11,389 nt of DNA from contig JACRQB010000236.1 in assembly GCA_016222925.1 (NCBI GenBank), forward strand, positions 1 to 11,389. Reading direction: 5' to 3'. Below, in pieces: positions 1 through 7,340 of this stretch. The translations under genes were made by a program, and so were the position numbers. Source of the stretch: Nitrospirota bacterium (GTDB taxonomy: Bacteria > Nitrospirota > Nitrospiria > Nitrospirales > Nitrospiraceae). The first letter of the stretch is position 1, and every line of letters starts with the position of its first letter. The notes below the pieces were generated by a model, which saw only the letters and a program-made list of their open reading frames with translations, did not search any database and was not told where the DNA came from.

Positions 1-185
1 AAGAAACAGCCATAGCAGGGAAAGAAGCGGCCTGGCTGCATACGATTTCCGCTCGATACCAATCTTCACACCGTCTCCGACACCCCAACCCCGCTGGACC
101 AATGGGCCTATGATGATGGAATCAGACGACCCAGTATACAGAGGCAGTCTTCCCACTCGCAATCTTCGATCAGATGCATCAGCCT

Positions 186-215
186 TTGAATTTTGCCTAC
201 CAATTACGTTATGAT
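186..215 (+). promoter_or_regulatory. Putative sigma-70-type promoter for the small plus-strand gene
   Basis: TTGAAT (186-191) and TATGAT (210-215) are separated by 18 bases. They match the -35 and -10 consensus at 5 of 6 positions each, if TTGACA and TATAAT apply in this organism. The -10 element ends 26 bases before the ATG at 242, leaving room for a short leader. The remainder of 1-241 shows no convincing gene, so a separate promoter here is plausible. This is a match by eye and was not tested against background. Confidence 0.4.
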
Positions 216-230
216 GCGACGTTACTTTTT

Positions 231-235
231 GGAGG
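231..235 (+). promoter_or_regulatory. Strong Shine-Dalgarno sequence
   Basis: GGAGG stands 6 bases before the ATG at 242. It is a perfect anti-16S core at good spacing and is the strongest ribosome binding site in the window. It is the main evidence that the short reading frame behind it is a real, translated gene. Confidence 0.8.
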
Positions 236-241
236 AAGGTT

Positions 242-562
242 ATGAGTAAAATTGTGAACGTTGATATCACGATGTACGGGATTGCCGAAGTTCTTACCTG
301 GTGTCATGATCGAAACAAGGGGCGTATCCCTGGCGTTGATACCCCGGGCTTCAAAAAAATGCAGGAGTTGTTGGCGCAGAAGCCGCAATCGGCGGACTAT
401 TTTACGCTTGATCAGTTCTGGAAAAAGAAAGTGACGCTGCCATTAACCGAAGACGAAGTTTCGATGATTGATCGTTGTCTATATGACATTCCCAATTTAG
501 ACAACGAACCACTCCCTCAAATTCGGCACAAGTTTTGGCCCCAGCAGGTGGAAGCCCACTAG
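242..562 (+). CDS. Conserved-looking small protein of unknown function (106 aa)
   Basis: I do not recognise this protein. It starts at an ATG with GGAGG 6 bases upstream and a promoter-like pair further upstream. The product is soluble-looking, with no signal peptide or membrane segment. It is rich in charged and aromatic residues, including three tryptophans (in LTWCH, QFWKK and KFWPQ) and two cysteines (TWCHD, DRCLYD) that are not arranged as a CxxC metal site. The pattern of helix-sized segments (residues 10-25, 38-62 and 70-82) suggests a small alpha-helical fold, ending in a proline-rich tail. It is the only plus-strand gene in the window and converges on the end of the large minus-strand operon, so it is probably regulated separately. 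Codon use looks like that of its neighbours. Its reality is well supported but its function is unknown. Confidence 0.75.
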   Translation: MSKIVNVDITMYGIAEVLTWCHDRNKGRIPGVDTPGFKKMQELLAQKPQSADYFTLDQFWKKKVTLPLTEDEVSMIDRCLYDIPNLDNEPLPQIRHKFWPQQVEAH

Positions 563-617
563 AAGAGAAGCTCCACTCCGGTTGGTTCTGTATTTTCGGG
601 GAACACGTTGGAATTGA

Positions 618-637
618 CGGACGAGAAGCTTCGTCCG
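618..637. terminator. Hairpin between convergent genes, possible bidirectional terminator
   Basis: CGGACGA (618-624) and TCGTCCG (631-637) form a perfect 7-bp stem around a 6-base loop. The hairpin lies immediately after the TAA (639-641) of the minus-strand PCP_red gene and 55 bases past the stop of the plus-strand gene. Neither side carries a run of T, so it is not a canonical intrinsic terminator. It could still pause polymerase or protect 3' ends from both directions. Confidence 0.4.
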
Positions 638-638
638 G

Positions 639-1640
639 TTAGAGTGTACCCTCGCCTTTGAGATAGTTGCGGAAACGATCCATGAGCTCGGCTCCCAAAG
701 TCCCGCCGTCAGGCTTCTTGGTCAATGGATCCGCAAAGTGTCCACGGATTTCCTGAAGGCGTTTCTCCGCCTGATCATTCCCCTGCAGGCGCTTGGTTTT
801 CTTTAAGGCGGTTTCAAAGGCATCGAACGTCAATTCATGATAGCCGAACGAGCGGATCCTCTTGACGGCTTTCATCATCGCCTGATTCCGAAACGTCGTC
901 AGATGGTCTGAATCGATTTCATTCAACCCCAGCTTGCGGGCTCGCCGTTCCGCTGCTTTGCGGATACCACTACGGACAAAATCAGGAGAAGTTTGAAGCC
1001 GTTTCCAGGCTTCATCCGTCCATGCCATTCGCTCCTGCGGTGTCTCCCAGATTTCATGCAGGATATGTTCATCGATGCGGGTAAGCCCTCGTTCTCTGGC
1101 CAGATCCTCACTATCTCGTTTCAGCATATCCGTCACAAATTCCATTGCGATGGGTGGCGACTGTTTTAATTTGTCTTGGAGTAGCGCCGTTGCCGCTTCA
1201 GTCCATTCCATCGCCGGACCACTCGCATCCTGTAAGTCACCAAGGGCTTCTACTTTTTCAAATAATTCAACATTGACCTCAAGATGTCCCCGTTCTTTCG
1301 CAACTTCCTCTGTGATCTGCTTGATCATCGCGCGCATGAATTCGGGTACTGTACCCAACCGTTCTTTCGCGGCAGCGGTCCATGGAAGGCGGCCATTGGC
1401 CATCTCATCGAGAGCGGAGGCCATACCGGCGTCACCGCCCATGCCTCCCATCATCCGTCCCTTAAACTGCTCAAGAATCTCCTCGGTGATTTCCTCGTAC
1501 CCCAATTCTCGCGCTTTCGTTTCAGCCACGCGACGGACCATACCACGCAGAAATATCGGGGCGCGCTCCATTCGTTTGAGTGCACCGTCTGTCCAGTGGA
1601 TTTCCCTGGCATCCGCCCGCGAAGAATCTGAGGCTGACAT
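639..1640 (-). CDS. PCP_red-repeat protein (tandem protochlorophyllide-reductase C-terminal-like domains)
   Basis: The 333-residue protein is built from repeats of about 45 residues resembling the small PCP_red domain at the C-terminus of the BchB/ChlB subunit of light-independent protochlorophyllide reductase. The pattern is W-T-x-x-A, then R-(M/L), P-x-F-(L/M/V)-R, a basic helix, A-(R/K)-E-x-G and an acidic helix. Copies lie at residues 15-60, 86-130, 145-198 (degenerate, with an insertion) and 206-251. A half copy follows at about 254-280 and a charged tail at 285-333. A Gly/Met-rich linker (61-75) separates copies 1 and 2. There is no cysteine, so it binds no Fe-S cluster through its own Cys, and there is no signal or membrane segment. 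The catalytic nitrogenase-like part of BchB is absent. It is the last gene of the operon, 25 bases after the IHF-like gene, with AAGGGAG 3 bases before the ATG. The family assignment is firm, but the function is unknown; a protein- or redox-partner-binding scaffold is one guess. Confidence 0.85.
   Translation of the reverse strand: MSASDSSRADAREIHWTDGALKRMERAPIFLRGMVRRVAETKARELGYEEITEEILEQFKGRMMGGMGGDAGMASALDEMANGRLPWTAAAKERLGTVPEFMRAMIKQITEEVAKERGHLEVNVELFEKVEALGDLQDASGPAMEWTEAATALLQDKLKQSPPIAMEFVTDMLKRDSEDLARERGLTRIDEHILHEIWETPQERMAWTDEAWKRLQTSPDFVRSGIRKAAERRARKLGLNEIDSDHLTTFRNQAMMKAVKRIRSFGYHELTFDAFETALKKTKRLQGNDQAEKRLQEIRGHFADPLTKKPDGGTLGAELMDRFRNYLKGEGTL
888..1598 (-). repeat. Four tandem PCP_red-like protein repeats
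   Basis: The coding sequence carries four diverged copies of one domain, at about 1598-1461, 1385-1251, 1208-1047 and 1025-888 in minus-strand order. Each begins with a W-T dipeptide (HWTDGA, PWTAAA, EWTEAA, AWTDEA). The similarity is at protein level only, since the DNA copies have diverged. This suggests an old internal duplication rather than a recent one. Confidence 0.75.
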
Positions 1641-1665
1641 GGGCTCCCTTTTCAGTAGACAATCG

Positions 1666-1947
1666 CTACTGCTGATTGAGTAATTCCTTCAGTTCTTTGC
1701 CGGCCTTGAAAAATGGGACCCGCTTGGCCGGTACCGCCACCGTCTCTCCGGTCTTTGGATTGCGCCCTTCCTTCATTCGACGAGCCCGCAGGCGAAAGCT
1801 GCCGAAGCCACGAATCTCAGTTTTATCTCCGTTTTTCAGCGAATCCCTGACACAATCGAAAATGGTGTTGATCACTACTTCGGCCTGTCGTTTCGTCAGC
1901 GTGGTGACTTGCTCAGAAACTTTTTCGATGATCTGCGCCTTGGTCAT
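1666..1947 (-). CDS. ihfB: IHF/HU-family DNA-binding protein, IHF-beta-like
   Basis: A nucleoid-associated protein of about 93 aa that would dimerise and bend DNA. The fold is complete: an N-terminal helical dimer region (MTKAQIIEKV onward), the GFGSF turn, and the beta-arm with R-N-P-K-T-G-E, whose proline intercalates into DNA in this family. It ends with VPFFKAGKELKELLN. The EIRGFGSF and FKAGKEL blocks resemble IHF subunits more than HU, and the position downstream of rpsA matches the rpsA-ihfB order in enterobacteria, hence the tentative symbol. The reading frame can also open at a GTG at 1953, but AGGGAG (1955-1960) lies only 1 base from that GTG and 7 bases from the ATG at 1947, so I use the ATG. 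Whether it works as a homodimer or with another subunit cannot be seen here. Confidence 0.9.
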   Translation of the reverse strand: MTKAQIIEKVSEQVTTLTKRQAEVVINTIFDCVRDSLKNGDKTEIRGFGSFRLRARRMKEGRNPKTGETVAVPAKRVPFFKAGKELKELLNQQ

Positions 1948-1954
1948 ATTCACT

Positions 1955-1960
1955 CTCCCT
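1955..1960 (-). promoter_or_regulatory. Ribosome binding site that decides the ihfB-like start
   Basis: AGGGAG on the minus strand has a 7-base spacer to the ATG at 1945-1947 but only 1 base to the in-frame GTG at 1951-1953. It therefore favours the ATG and a protein starting MTKAQ, as usual in the IHF family. Confidence 0.7.
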
Positions 1961-1995
1961 TCGCCGCGATAACCGCCACACCTTCATGGCCACAG

Positions 1996-2898
1996 CTAGA
2001 AGGCCATAAGATACTTCAAATTCACACCCGGCTGAACATCCAACTTGGGGAACAGCATGCTGAGTTTCGAGTCCAGAATTTCACGAAGGGAAAAACGACG
2101 GCGAGGCTCGATGACCTTCGGTTCCCCTTCGATTCCGACGACCTCCGCAGCCAGTTGAATGGCATCTTCCAAGTCGCCGAGTTCGTCGACCAGCTTGGCT
2201 TCCTTAGCCTGGCGTCCGGTAAAGATTCGACCGTCGGCCAGTGCTTGGGCAGCCCGGAGTTCGAGTGAACGGCCTTCCGCTACCGCCTCGATAAACTGCT
2301 TATGAACATCATCCATCACGCCCTGCAACAAGCCTCTTTCGTCCGCACTCATCTTCCGAAGTGGAGAACCAACATCCTTATACTTTCCGCTCTTAATGAC
2401 GACCCCCTCCACACCGATCTTCTGGAGTAACCCTTCCACATTGGCCGTTTCCATAATGACGCCGATACTACCGGTCAGCGTCCCAGGATTGGCCACAATC
2501 CGATCCGTTGCCGCAGCGATGTAATATCCTCCGGATGCGGCGACACTTCCCATGGACGCGATCACCGCCTTGCTGTGCTTACTTCTGACCTGCTTGACGG
2601 CATTATAAATTTCTTGTGATGGCACAACGCCGCCTCCGGGACTATCAATTCTAATGACGATGGCCTTGACGGAAGGATTTTCGCTGAATCGCTTCAGCTC
2701 CCCGATGGTCGTCTGAGAATCCAAAATGACTCCCTCAATTCGAATCAGAGCGATGCGGTCATCGGTGGATAAATCGAGGTCGGGGAACAAGAGATTGATC
2801 AGAATCAGCGCTCCCAACCCTACTGCGAAAAGCCAAAAGGCTTTCCGCAGTAGATGGCGCTTGGGAGGCCGTTCCGCCTGTATCACTTCATCCGCCAT
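1996..2898 (-). CDS. sppA: Signal peptide peptidase SppA, short single-domain form
   Basis: A membrane-bound serine protease (family S49) that degrades signal peptides left after secretion. The 300-residue protein has a basic cytoplasmic N-terminus, one membrane segment at about residues 20-38, and a single protease domain, as in the Bacillus/archaeal short form; the E. coli protein has two tandem domains. The substrate-binding stretch IDSPGGG is at 84-90. The nucleophile is probably S122 in SVAASGGYY and the general-base lysine K174 in SGKYKD. Their spacing of 52 residues equals that of the B. subtilis Ser147/Lys199 dyad as I recall it. The gene starts 36 bases after the rpsA stop with a weak GGGA site 8 bases before the ATG, and ends 48 bases before the IHF-like gene. 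It appears intact. Confidence 0.93.
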   Translation of the reverse strand: MADEVIQAERPPKRHLLRKAFWLFAVGLGALILINLLFPDLDLSTDDRIALIRIEGVILDSQTTIGELKRFSENPSVKAIVIRIDSPGGGVVPSQEIYNAVKQVRSKHSKAVIASMGSVAASGGYYIAAATDRIVANPGTLTGSIGVIMETANVEGLLQKIGVEGVVIKSGKYKDVGSPLRKMSADERGLLQGVMDDVHKQFIEAVAEGRSLELRAAQALADGRIFTGRQAKEAKLVDELGDLEDAIQLAAEVVGIEGEPKVIEPRRRFSLREILDSKLSMLFPKLDVQPGVNLKYLMAF

Positions 2899-2934
2899 TG
2901 ACCATATCCCACATCGTTCCCAAAACCGACCAAC

Positions 2935-4650
2935 TTAGTTTTGATCGTCGGGTTGCGACCGTTTCCGGCTCTGTTTGGCCGCCCGCCCCAGACTCTGGTC
3001 CAGCACACCTTGCGTCGAGTGATAGTCGTCAACCTGCTTACGCTCCCAGTCCTGTTGATGGTCTCGAAGGCTGAGTGCGATCTTGCGTTCCTCTCGATCG
3101 ACCTTGATTATCTTCGCCGTCACGTCATCCTGCAACTTAAACTTTTCTTCCAGCTTCGCAGAGGGTTCAAGACCGGATTCGCTGACATGAATTAAGCCTT
3201 CCACCCCAGCGTCCAACTCGATGAAGATTCCAAAATCAGCGACTTTCGACACCTTGCCGGTCACCGAATCCCCGATGTGATAGCGCGCTGGAATCGCCTC
3301 ATCCCACGGATCACGCGCCAACTGTTTGTAGCCCAGCGAGAGCCGTTCTTTTTCTTTGTCGATACGTAAGACAACCGCTTCCACTTTTTGTCCTTTTTTG
3401 AACAGCTCAGAGGGATGCTTGATGTGCTTCGTCCACGACATGTCGGAAATATGGATGAGCCCGTCAATCCCCTCTTCAAGTCCGATAAAGGCACCGAAAT
3501 CAGTCAGGCTCTTCACCTTTCCCTCAATACGAGTCCCGACCGGATATTTGCCTTCGATCATGTCCCAGGGATTGGGCGCCGTTTGTTTCATGCCTAATGA
3601 GATCTTGCGGCTCGCGGGGTCGACATTGAGCACCGCGGCTTCCACTTGATCACCGACCGCCACGACTCTCGATGGATGGCGGACTTCGTGCGTCCACGAC
3701 ATCTCGGAAACGTGCACCAATCCCTCGACACCCGGCTCCAGCTCCACGAACGCTCCGTAATCGGTCAGACTGACCACACGACCGCGGACTCTGGTTCCAA
3801 TCGGATACTTACCGGCAACATTGGTCCAGGGATCCGCACTCTTCTGCTTGAGCCCGAGAGAAATGCGACCGGTTTCTCGATCGTATTTCAGGACGGTGAC
3901 TTCGGCCTTATCTCCCACCGTAAACAGTTCCGATGGGTGTCCAACTCGCCCCCACGACATATCGGTGATGTGCAGCAACCCATCGATGCCACCAAGGTCG
4001 ATGAAGGATCCGTAGTCGGTGATGTTCTTGACGGTCCCCTGAATGAGTTGTCCTTCCTTGAGCGTAGCCAGCGTTGTCTGCCGCTTTTTATCCCTGGTTT
4101 CTTCCAACAACACCCGCCTCGACACGACTACATTCCCTCGCCGGTGGTTGATCTTGATGATCTTTAAGGGGAAGGTCTTTCCAACGAGCCCATCCAGGTC
4201 ACGAACCGGATGAAGATCGATTTGCGATCCGGGCAAGAACGCTTTGACACCAATATCGACCATCATGCCGCCTTTGATGCGTGAGACAATCTTCCCTTCT
4301 ATGCTCTTCTCTTCCTTATAGAGAGTCTCGAGTTCTTCCCAAATTTTCATCTTGTCGGCTTTTTCTTTGGAAAGAACGAGATTGCCGTCTGCATCTTCAC
4401 ATTCTTCGATATAGACTTGGACTCGGTCACTGATCTTGAGATTCTGAAGCTCCTCAGAAGAGAACTGATCAGTCGAAATCATACCCTCTGATTTGTACCC
4501 GATATCAATGACGACCTTGTCCTTGGTCAGGGCCACGACCCGGCCCTCGGTAATCGTGCCTTCCTCAAGGTTCCGGAAAGTTTCTTCGTACAACGCGGCC
4601 AATGCATCGCGGTCTAACTGAGCATCACTACTGTTGGATACCGTACTCAT
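2935..4650 (-). CDS. rpsA: 30S ribosomal protein S1, six S1 domains
   Basis: The RNA-binding ribosomal protein that captures mRNA leaders on the 30S subunit. The 571-residue product has six S1 (OB-fold) domains at about residues 30-97, 116-181, 199-269, 284-356, 371-443 and 458-530. Domains 1 and 2 are divergent, as expected for the ribosome-anchoring half. Domains 3-6 share the pattern G-x-V-x-x-(I/L)-T/A-D-(Y/F)-G-x-F and G-L-(I/L/V)-H-(I/V)-S/T-(D/E). A basic, Gln-rich tail follows. Length and domain number match the full-length proteobacterial type rather than the shorter Gram-positive forms. The start is well supported by AGGTAGGA (4658-4665) 7 bases before the ATG. It lies 56 bases after plsC, the longest gap in the operon, and that gap contains a small hairpin. 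Confidence 0.97.
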   Translation of the reverse strand: MSTVSNSSDAQLDRDALAALYEETFRNLEEGTITEGRVVALTKDKVVIDIGYKSEGMISTDQFSSEELQNLKISDRVQVYIEECEDADGNLVLSKEKADKMKIWEELETLYKEEKSIEGKIVSRIKGGMMVDIGVKAFLPGSQIDLHPVRDLDGLVGKTFPLKIIKINHRRGNVVVSRRVLLEETRDKKRQTTLATLKEGQLIQGTVKNITDYGSFIDLGGIDGLLHITDMSWGRVGHPSELFTVGDKAEVTVLKYDRETGRISLGLKQKSADPWTNVAGKYPIGTRVRGRVVSLTDYGAFVELEPGVEGLVHVSEMSWTHEVRHPSRVVAVGDQVEAAVLNVDPASRKISLGMKQTAPNPWDMIEGKYPVGTRIEGKVKSLTDFGAFIGLEEGIDGLIHISDMSWTKHIKHPSELFKKGQKVEAVVLRIDKEKERLSLGYKQLARDPWDEAIPARYHIGDSVTGKVSKVADFGIFIELDAGVEGLIHVSESGLEPSAKLEEKFKLQDDVTAKIIKVDREERKIALSLRDHQQDWERKQVDDYHSTQGVLDQSLGRAAKQSRKRSQPDDQN

Positions 4651-4668
4651 ATGAACGTCCTACCTCTT

Positions 4669-4682
4669 CCGACTGTTGTCGG
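4669..4682 (-). promoter_or_regulatory. Small hairpin just upstream of the rpsA ribosome binding site
   Basis: On the minus strand CCGAC and GTCGG pair around the loop AACA, ending 3 bases before the Shine-Dalgarno sequence of rpsA. It sits in the longest intergenic gap of the operon. S1 is known to repress its own translation in E. coli through a structured leader, so a regulatory role is conceivable. A 5-bp stem may also be chance. Confidence 0.25.
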
Positions 4683-4706
4683 GTGCTGATGGTGAAGTCG
4701 CCGGGC

Positions 4707-5399
4707 TCACTCAGCGTTGTGAGCGTCGGTGGTTGGCCTGTTTGGTGTGTCGGGAGCCTGGTCATCCTTCCCCTTTGGAGCAAGAACTTGACCTAAGGCT
4801 GCAATGTGCTCGATCACCGTACGGCTGACCTGTTGATAGAACTGTTTCGCTTCTGCCCTCTCTTTTTGTTTTCCCGGTTCGAACTGAATCGGTTCCCCGA
4901 ATCGTACCGTGACCTGACGCAACCGAGGCCAGCGAGCCCCGATGGGCAGCACGTCAAAGGTTCCTTTCAAGTAGGCTGGGACGACCGGGCACCCGGTCTG
5001 GGACACAATCACTCCGATACCTGCTTTCGGAGGTCGAAGATGGCCATCATGGCTGCGACCGCCTTCCGGGAAAATGACCACCACATGACCTGCTCGAATC
5101 AGGTTGATCGCCTTCCCAAACGCCTCTCGGTCGAGACGTCCCAGCCTCACCGGTATCCAGCCCAACGCCTGCAACAGACTGTTCAACACCGGGATCGGAA
5201 ACAAGTCGTTCCGTCCCAAGTACCAGGCCCTCCGACGCATCCCACAGCCCAGTAGCGGAATGTCGAGATAGCTGGCATGGTTTGCCGCGATCAGCATCCC
5301 TCCGGTCTGAGGAACCTGACCTTCGACACGATACCGAAAGCACATCCAGCTGACGGCGCGCGCCAACACCCACAGAAATCCGTAGACAACCCCGCTCAC
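4707..5399 (-). CDS. plsC: 1-acyl-sn-glycerol-3-phosphate acyltransferase (PlsC family)
   Basis: This membrane-associated enzyme would add the second acyl chain to lysophosphatidic acid to give phosphatidic acid, the precursor of membrane phospholipids. All the usual blocks are present in 230 residues: the catalytic NHASYLD (H41 and D46 of the HX4D motif), a central block around LGRNDLFPIP, the glycerol-phosphate-binding FPEGGRS (110-116) and VPAYLKG (140-146). A hydrophobic stretch at residues 5-20 probably associates with the membrane. The C-terminal 25 residues are charged and proline-rich. The GTG start overlaps the TGA of cmk (GTGA, 5396-5399) and has no clear ribosome binding site, so translation is probably coupled to cmk. 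Substrate preference within the family cannot be read from sequence. Confidence 0.9.
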   Translation of the reverse strand: MSGVVYGFLWVLARAVSWMCFRYRVEGQVPQTGGMLIAANHASYLDIPLLGCGMRRRAWYLGRNDLFPIPVLNSLLQALGWIPVRLGRLDREAFGKAINLIRAGHVVVIFPEGGRSHDGHLRPPKAGIGVIVSQTGCPVVPAYLKGTFDVLPIGARWPRLRQVTVRFGEPIQFEPGKQKERAEAKQFYQQVSRTVIEHIAALGQVLAPKGKDDQAPDTPNRPTTDAHNAE

Positions 5400-6055
5400 G
5401 ACCCGGTCGACATAGCCGCGATCATTCGCTCCACCACTTGATCGGGGCTCAGGGTAGACGTATCGATGAATCGTGCGTCATCTGCTGGAACCAATGGATC
5501 GATCGAACGGGTCCGATCGCGCCGGTCTCGGTCCGACAGATCTTGGGACGTTGTTTCAACCGTCCCCCCACGGCCCACGGCGACCAGTTCACGGTGTCGT
5601 CGCGCGACTCGTACCGTGGCATCTGCCTCTAAGAAAAACTTGAACGGTGCAGAGGGAAACACCTTTGTGCCGATGTCCCGTCCCTCCGCAACCACAGATC
5701 CCCGTTGGCCGATCTGACGCTGGATCGGTAACAGCCATTCGCGGACGGCGGGGATAGCGGACACAATAGAAGCTGCCGTCGTGACTTCGGGCGTACGAAG
5801 GTCCCCTGTCACGTCCAGGCCATCGACCAAGACCTGCACCAGGCCATGTTGAAACTGCATGTGAATCGAGGTGGCCGGGAGAAGTGTCGTCACCTGCGCC
5901 TGATCAGTCGGACGGATCCTCGACTGCAAGGTTTTCCATGCGAGGGCTCGGTACAGTGCCCCTGTATCAAGATAGAGATAGCCAAGACGAGCCGCCAATA
6001 ATTTGGCTACTGTACTCTTGCCCACCCCTGCTGGTCCATCAATCGCGATAATCAC
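5396..6055 (-). CDS. cmk: Cytidylate kinase (CMP/dCMP kinase)
   Basis: Phosphorylates CMP and dCMP with ATP in pyrimidine nucleotide salvage and turnover. The 219 residues, close to the usual 220-230, hold the P-loop GPAGVGKST (7-15) and the LDTGALYRA motif (29-37). They also hold the CMP-binding VAEGRDIGTKVFP (122-134) and the lid region with D-R-R-D-R-T-R and PLVPADDA. The start is a GTG, supported by GAGGGG (6061-6066) 5 bases upstream, and gives the typical N-terminus MIIAIDGPAG. It follows aroA by 44 bases and overlaps plsC by 4. Placement between aroA and rpsA is a widely conserved arrangement in Proteobacteria. The gene appears intact. Confidence 0.96.
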   Translation of the reverse strand: MIIAIDGPAGVGKSTVAKLLAARLGYLYLDTGALYRALAWKTLQSRIRPTDQAQVTTLLPATSIHMQFQHGLVQVLVDGLDVTGDLRTPEVTTAASIVSAIPAVREWLLPIQRQIGQRGSVVAEGRDIGTKVFPSAPFKFFLEADATVRVARRHRELVAVGRGGTVETTSQDLSDRDRRDRTRSIDPLVPADDARFIDTSTLSPDQVVERMIAAMSTGS

Positions 6056-6099
6056 TCAGTCCCCTCACTGTTCGAACCGTATTGTCTGCCCCACCACTC

Positions 6100-7340
6100 T
6101 CACCCAGGTTGGGTCAACAGATGGGTGAGTGTCTTTTCAAAATTTGGAAATGACGTATCCACGCAGCTTGTATCAGCAATCGTCATACCCTGCTCCGCCG
6201 TCAGCCCACCGATGGCGAGAGACATGGCCACACGATGGTCTCCATGGCTTTGAGCCTTGTCCGCCGCGTTCAGCTTGCCGTTCTCTCCTCCTTGGCCTAG
6301 TCCGTGGATGATCATCCCGTCAGGCCGTTCTTCGATGAGCGCTCCCATGGCCTTTAACTCGCGGCTCATAGTCGCAATCCGATCGCTCTCTTTGACCCGC
6401 AGTTCCTCTGCTCCTGAAATCACCGTGTCCCCCTCCGCCACAGAAGCAGCCACACACAGCACGGGAAATTCATCGATCGTGTGTGGGATGAGGTCGTGGC
6501 CGATCGTCACGCCTTTCAGCACGGATGACTTCACGCGGAGATCCGCGACCGGTTCGCCCGCCGCCTCTCGCAGACCCAGAACCTGAATGTCGGCTCCCAT
6601 CTTTTTCATGATCTCAATGAGGCCAGTTCTGGTCGGATTCATTCCGACATTGTACATGGTGATATCAGATCCTCGTACGATCGTCGCTCCGACAATGAAA
6701 AATGCGGCTGCCGAGAAATCACCGGGAATGGTCACATGAATGCCTCGCCATCCGACCGATGGTCGCCCGTGCAAGACCAAAGCACCGTCGTCTTCTTTCG
6801 TAAGAGGGATTCCAAAGAACTGAAACATCCGCTCCGTATGGTCTCGTGACAGACGTGGTTCTTTATACCGAGTCTCCCCGTGAGCGAACAGACCGGCGAG
6901 CAGGAGCGACGACTTAATCTGCGCGCTATAACCGCCCCCATCTCGCGCAGCGGCTTGACGACCCGTCCCATCGGACGCCGTTTGATCGATTCGTCGCCCG
7001 TGAGGATGGAGAAAAAGTTCTGTCCGGCCAAGAGACCCGTGAGCAGACGGATACCGGTTCCAGAATTGCCGCAATCGATCGGAGCGCTTGGTTCGGATAA
7101 CCCCCAAAACCCCTTCCCGCAAACAGTTAATTCGGTCGGAGTCTGGGTAATAGGAATCCCCAGTCCCTGAAAAGCCCTCATTGTGTTCAGACAATCTTCT
7201 CCCTGAGAATAGCCTGTTATCGTACTCGTCCCTTCTGCCAGTGCGGTGAGGATGATCGCCCGATGGGTGAGCGACTTGTCGCCGGGAACAGTGGTTGTTC
7301 CCCTAAGTGGCCGGCCCGGGGTGATCGTCAATGATGTCAT
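6100..7340 (-). pseudogene. aroA: EPSP synthase (3-phosphoshikimate 1-carboxyvinyltransferase), broken by an internal deletion and frameshift
   Basis: EPSP synthase joins shikimate-3-phosphate and PEP in the shikimate pathway. The N-terminal part reads from the ATG at 7340 to about 6933, with PGDKSLTHRA (residues 19-28), GNSGTGIR (91-98) and KRRPMGR. The remainder reads in another frame from about 6929 to 6100, with SAQIKSSLLLAGL, SRDHTERM, PTRTG, DEFP, the catalytic-type ELRVKESDR and SHGDHR. Between REMGA and SAQ only 5 bases remain, where homologues have about 30 residues. The total span of 1241 bases plus about 85 would give a normal 441-residue protein. As read, translation runs out of frame and stops at 6732 after 202 residues. 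The ATG overlaps the tyrA stop (ATGA, 7337-7340) and has no strong ribosome binding site. Because the rest of the pathway is intact, the gap may be an assembly error rather than a real lesion. Confidence 0.9.

Noticed and set aside
3..113. Plus-strand open stretch ending in TGA that could be the 3' end of an upstream gene
   Set aside because: Only about 36 codons are visible. I recognise no motif, and other frames in 1-230 are open as well, so coding cannot be supported.
1075..1683. Long plus-strand reading frame opposite the PCP_red gene
   Set aside because: It is Ser/Arg-rich, has no recognisable domain, and lies opposite a gene with clear repeats and a ribosome binding site. It is an antisense shadow.
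1986..2007. Inverted repeat ATGGCC/GGCCAT around the sppA stop codon as a terminator
   Set aside because: The stem is only 6 bp with a 10-base loop, there is no T run after it, and the ihfB-like gene follows within 48 bases. It is probably chance.
6900..6960. Programmed ribosomal frameshift in aroA at the GGGGGCG run
   Set aside because: A G-run is present near the junction, but about 28 conserved residues are absent altogether. A frameshift alone would not restore a normal enzyme.
6100..7194. A complete 364-aa protein starting inside aroA at 7194
   Set aside because: Its first 90 or so residues are an out-of-frame shadow of the aroA N-terminal half. Only the part after about 6929 is EPSP synthase sequence.
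6732..7340. A complete 202-aa protein from the aroA start codon
   Set aside because: Only its first 136 or so residues match EPSP synthase. The rest is out-of-frame reading of the same gene after the junction at about 6930.
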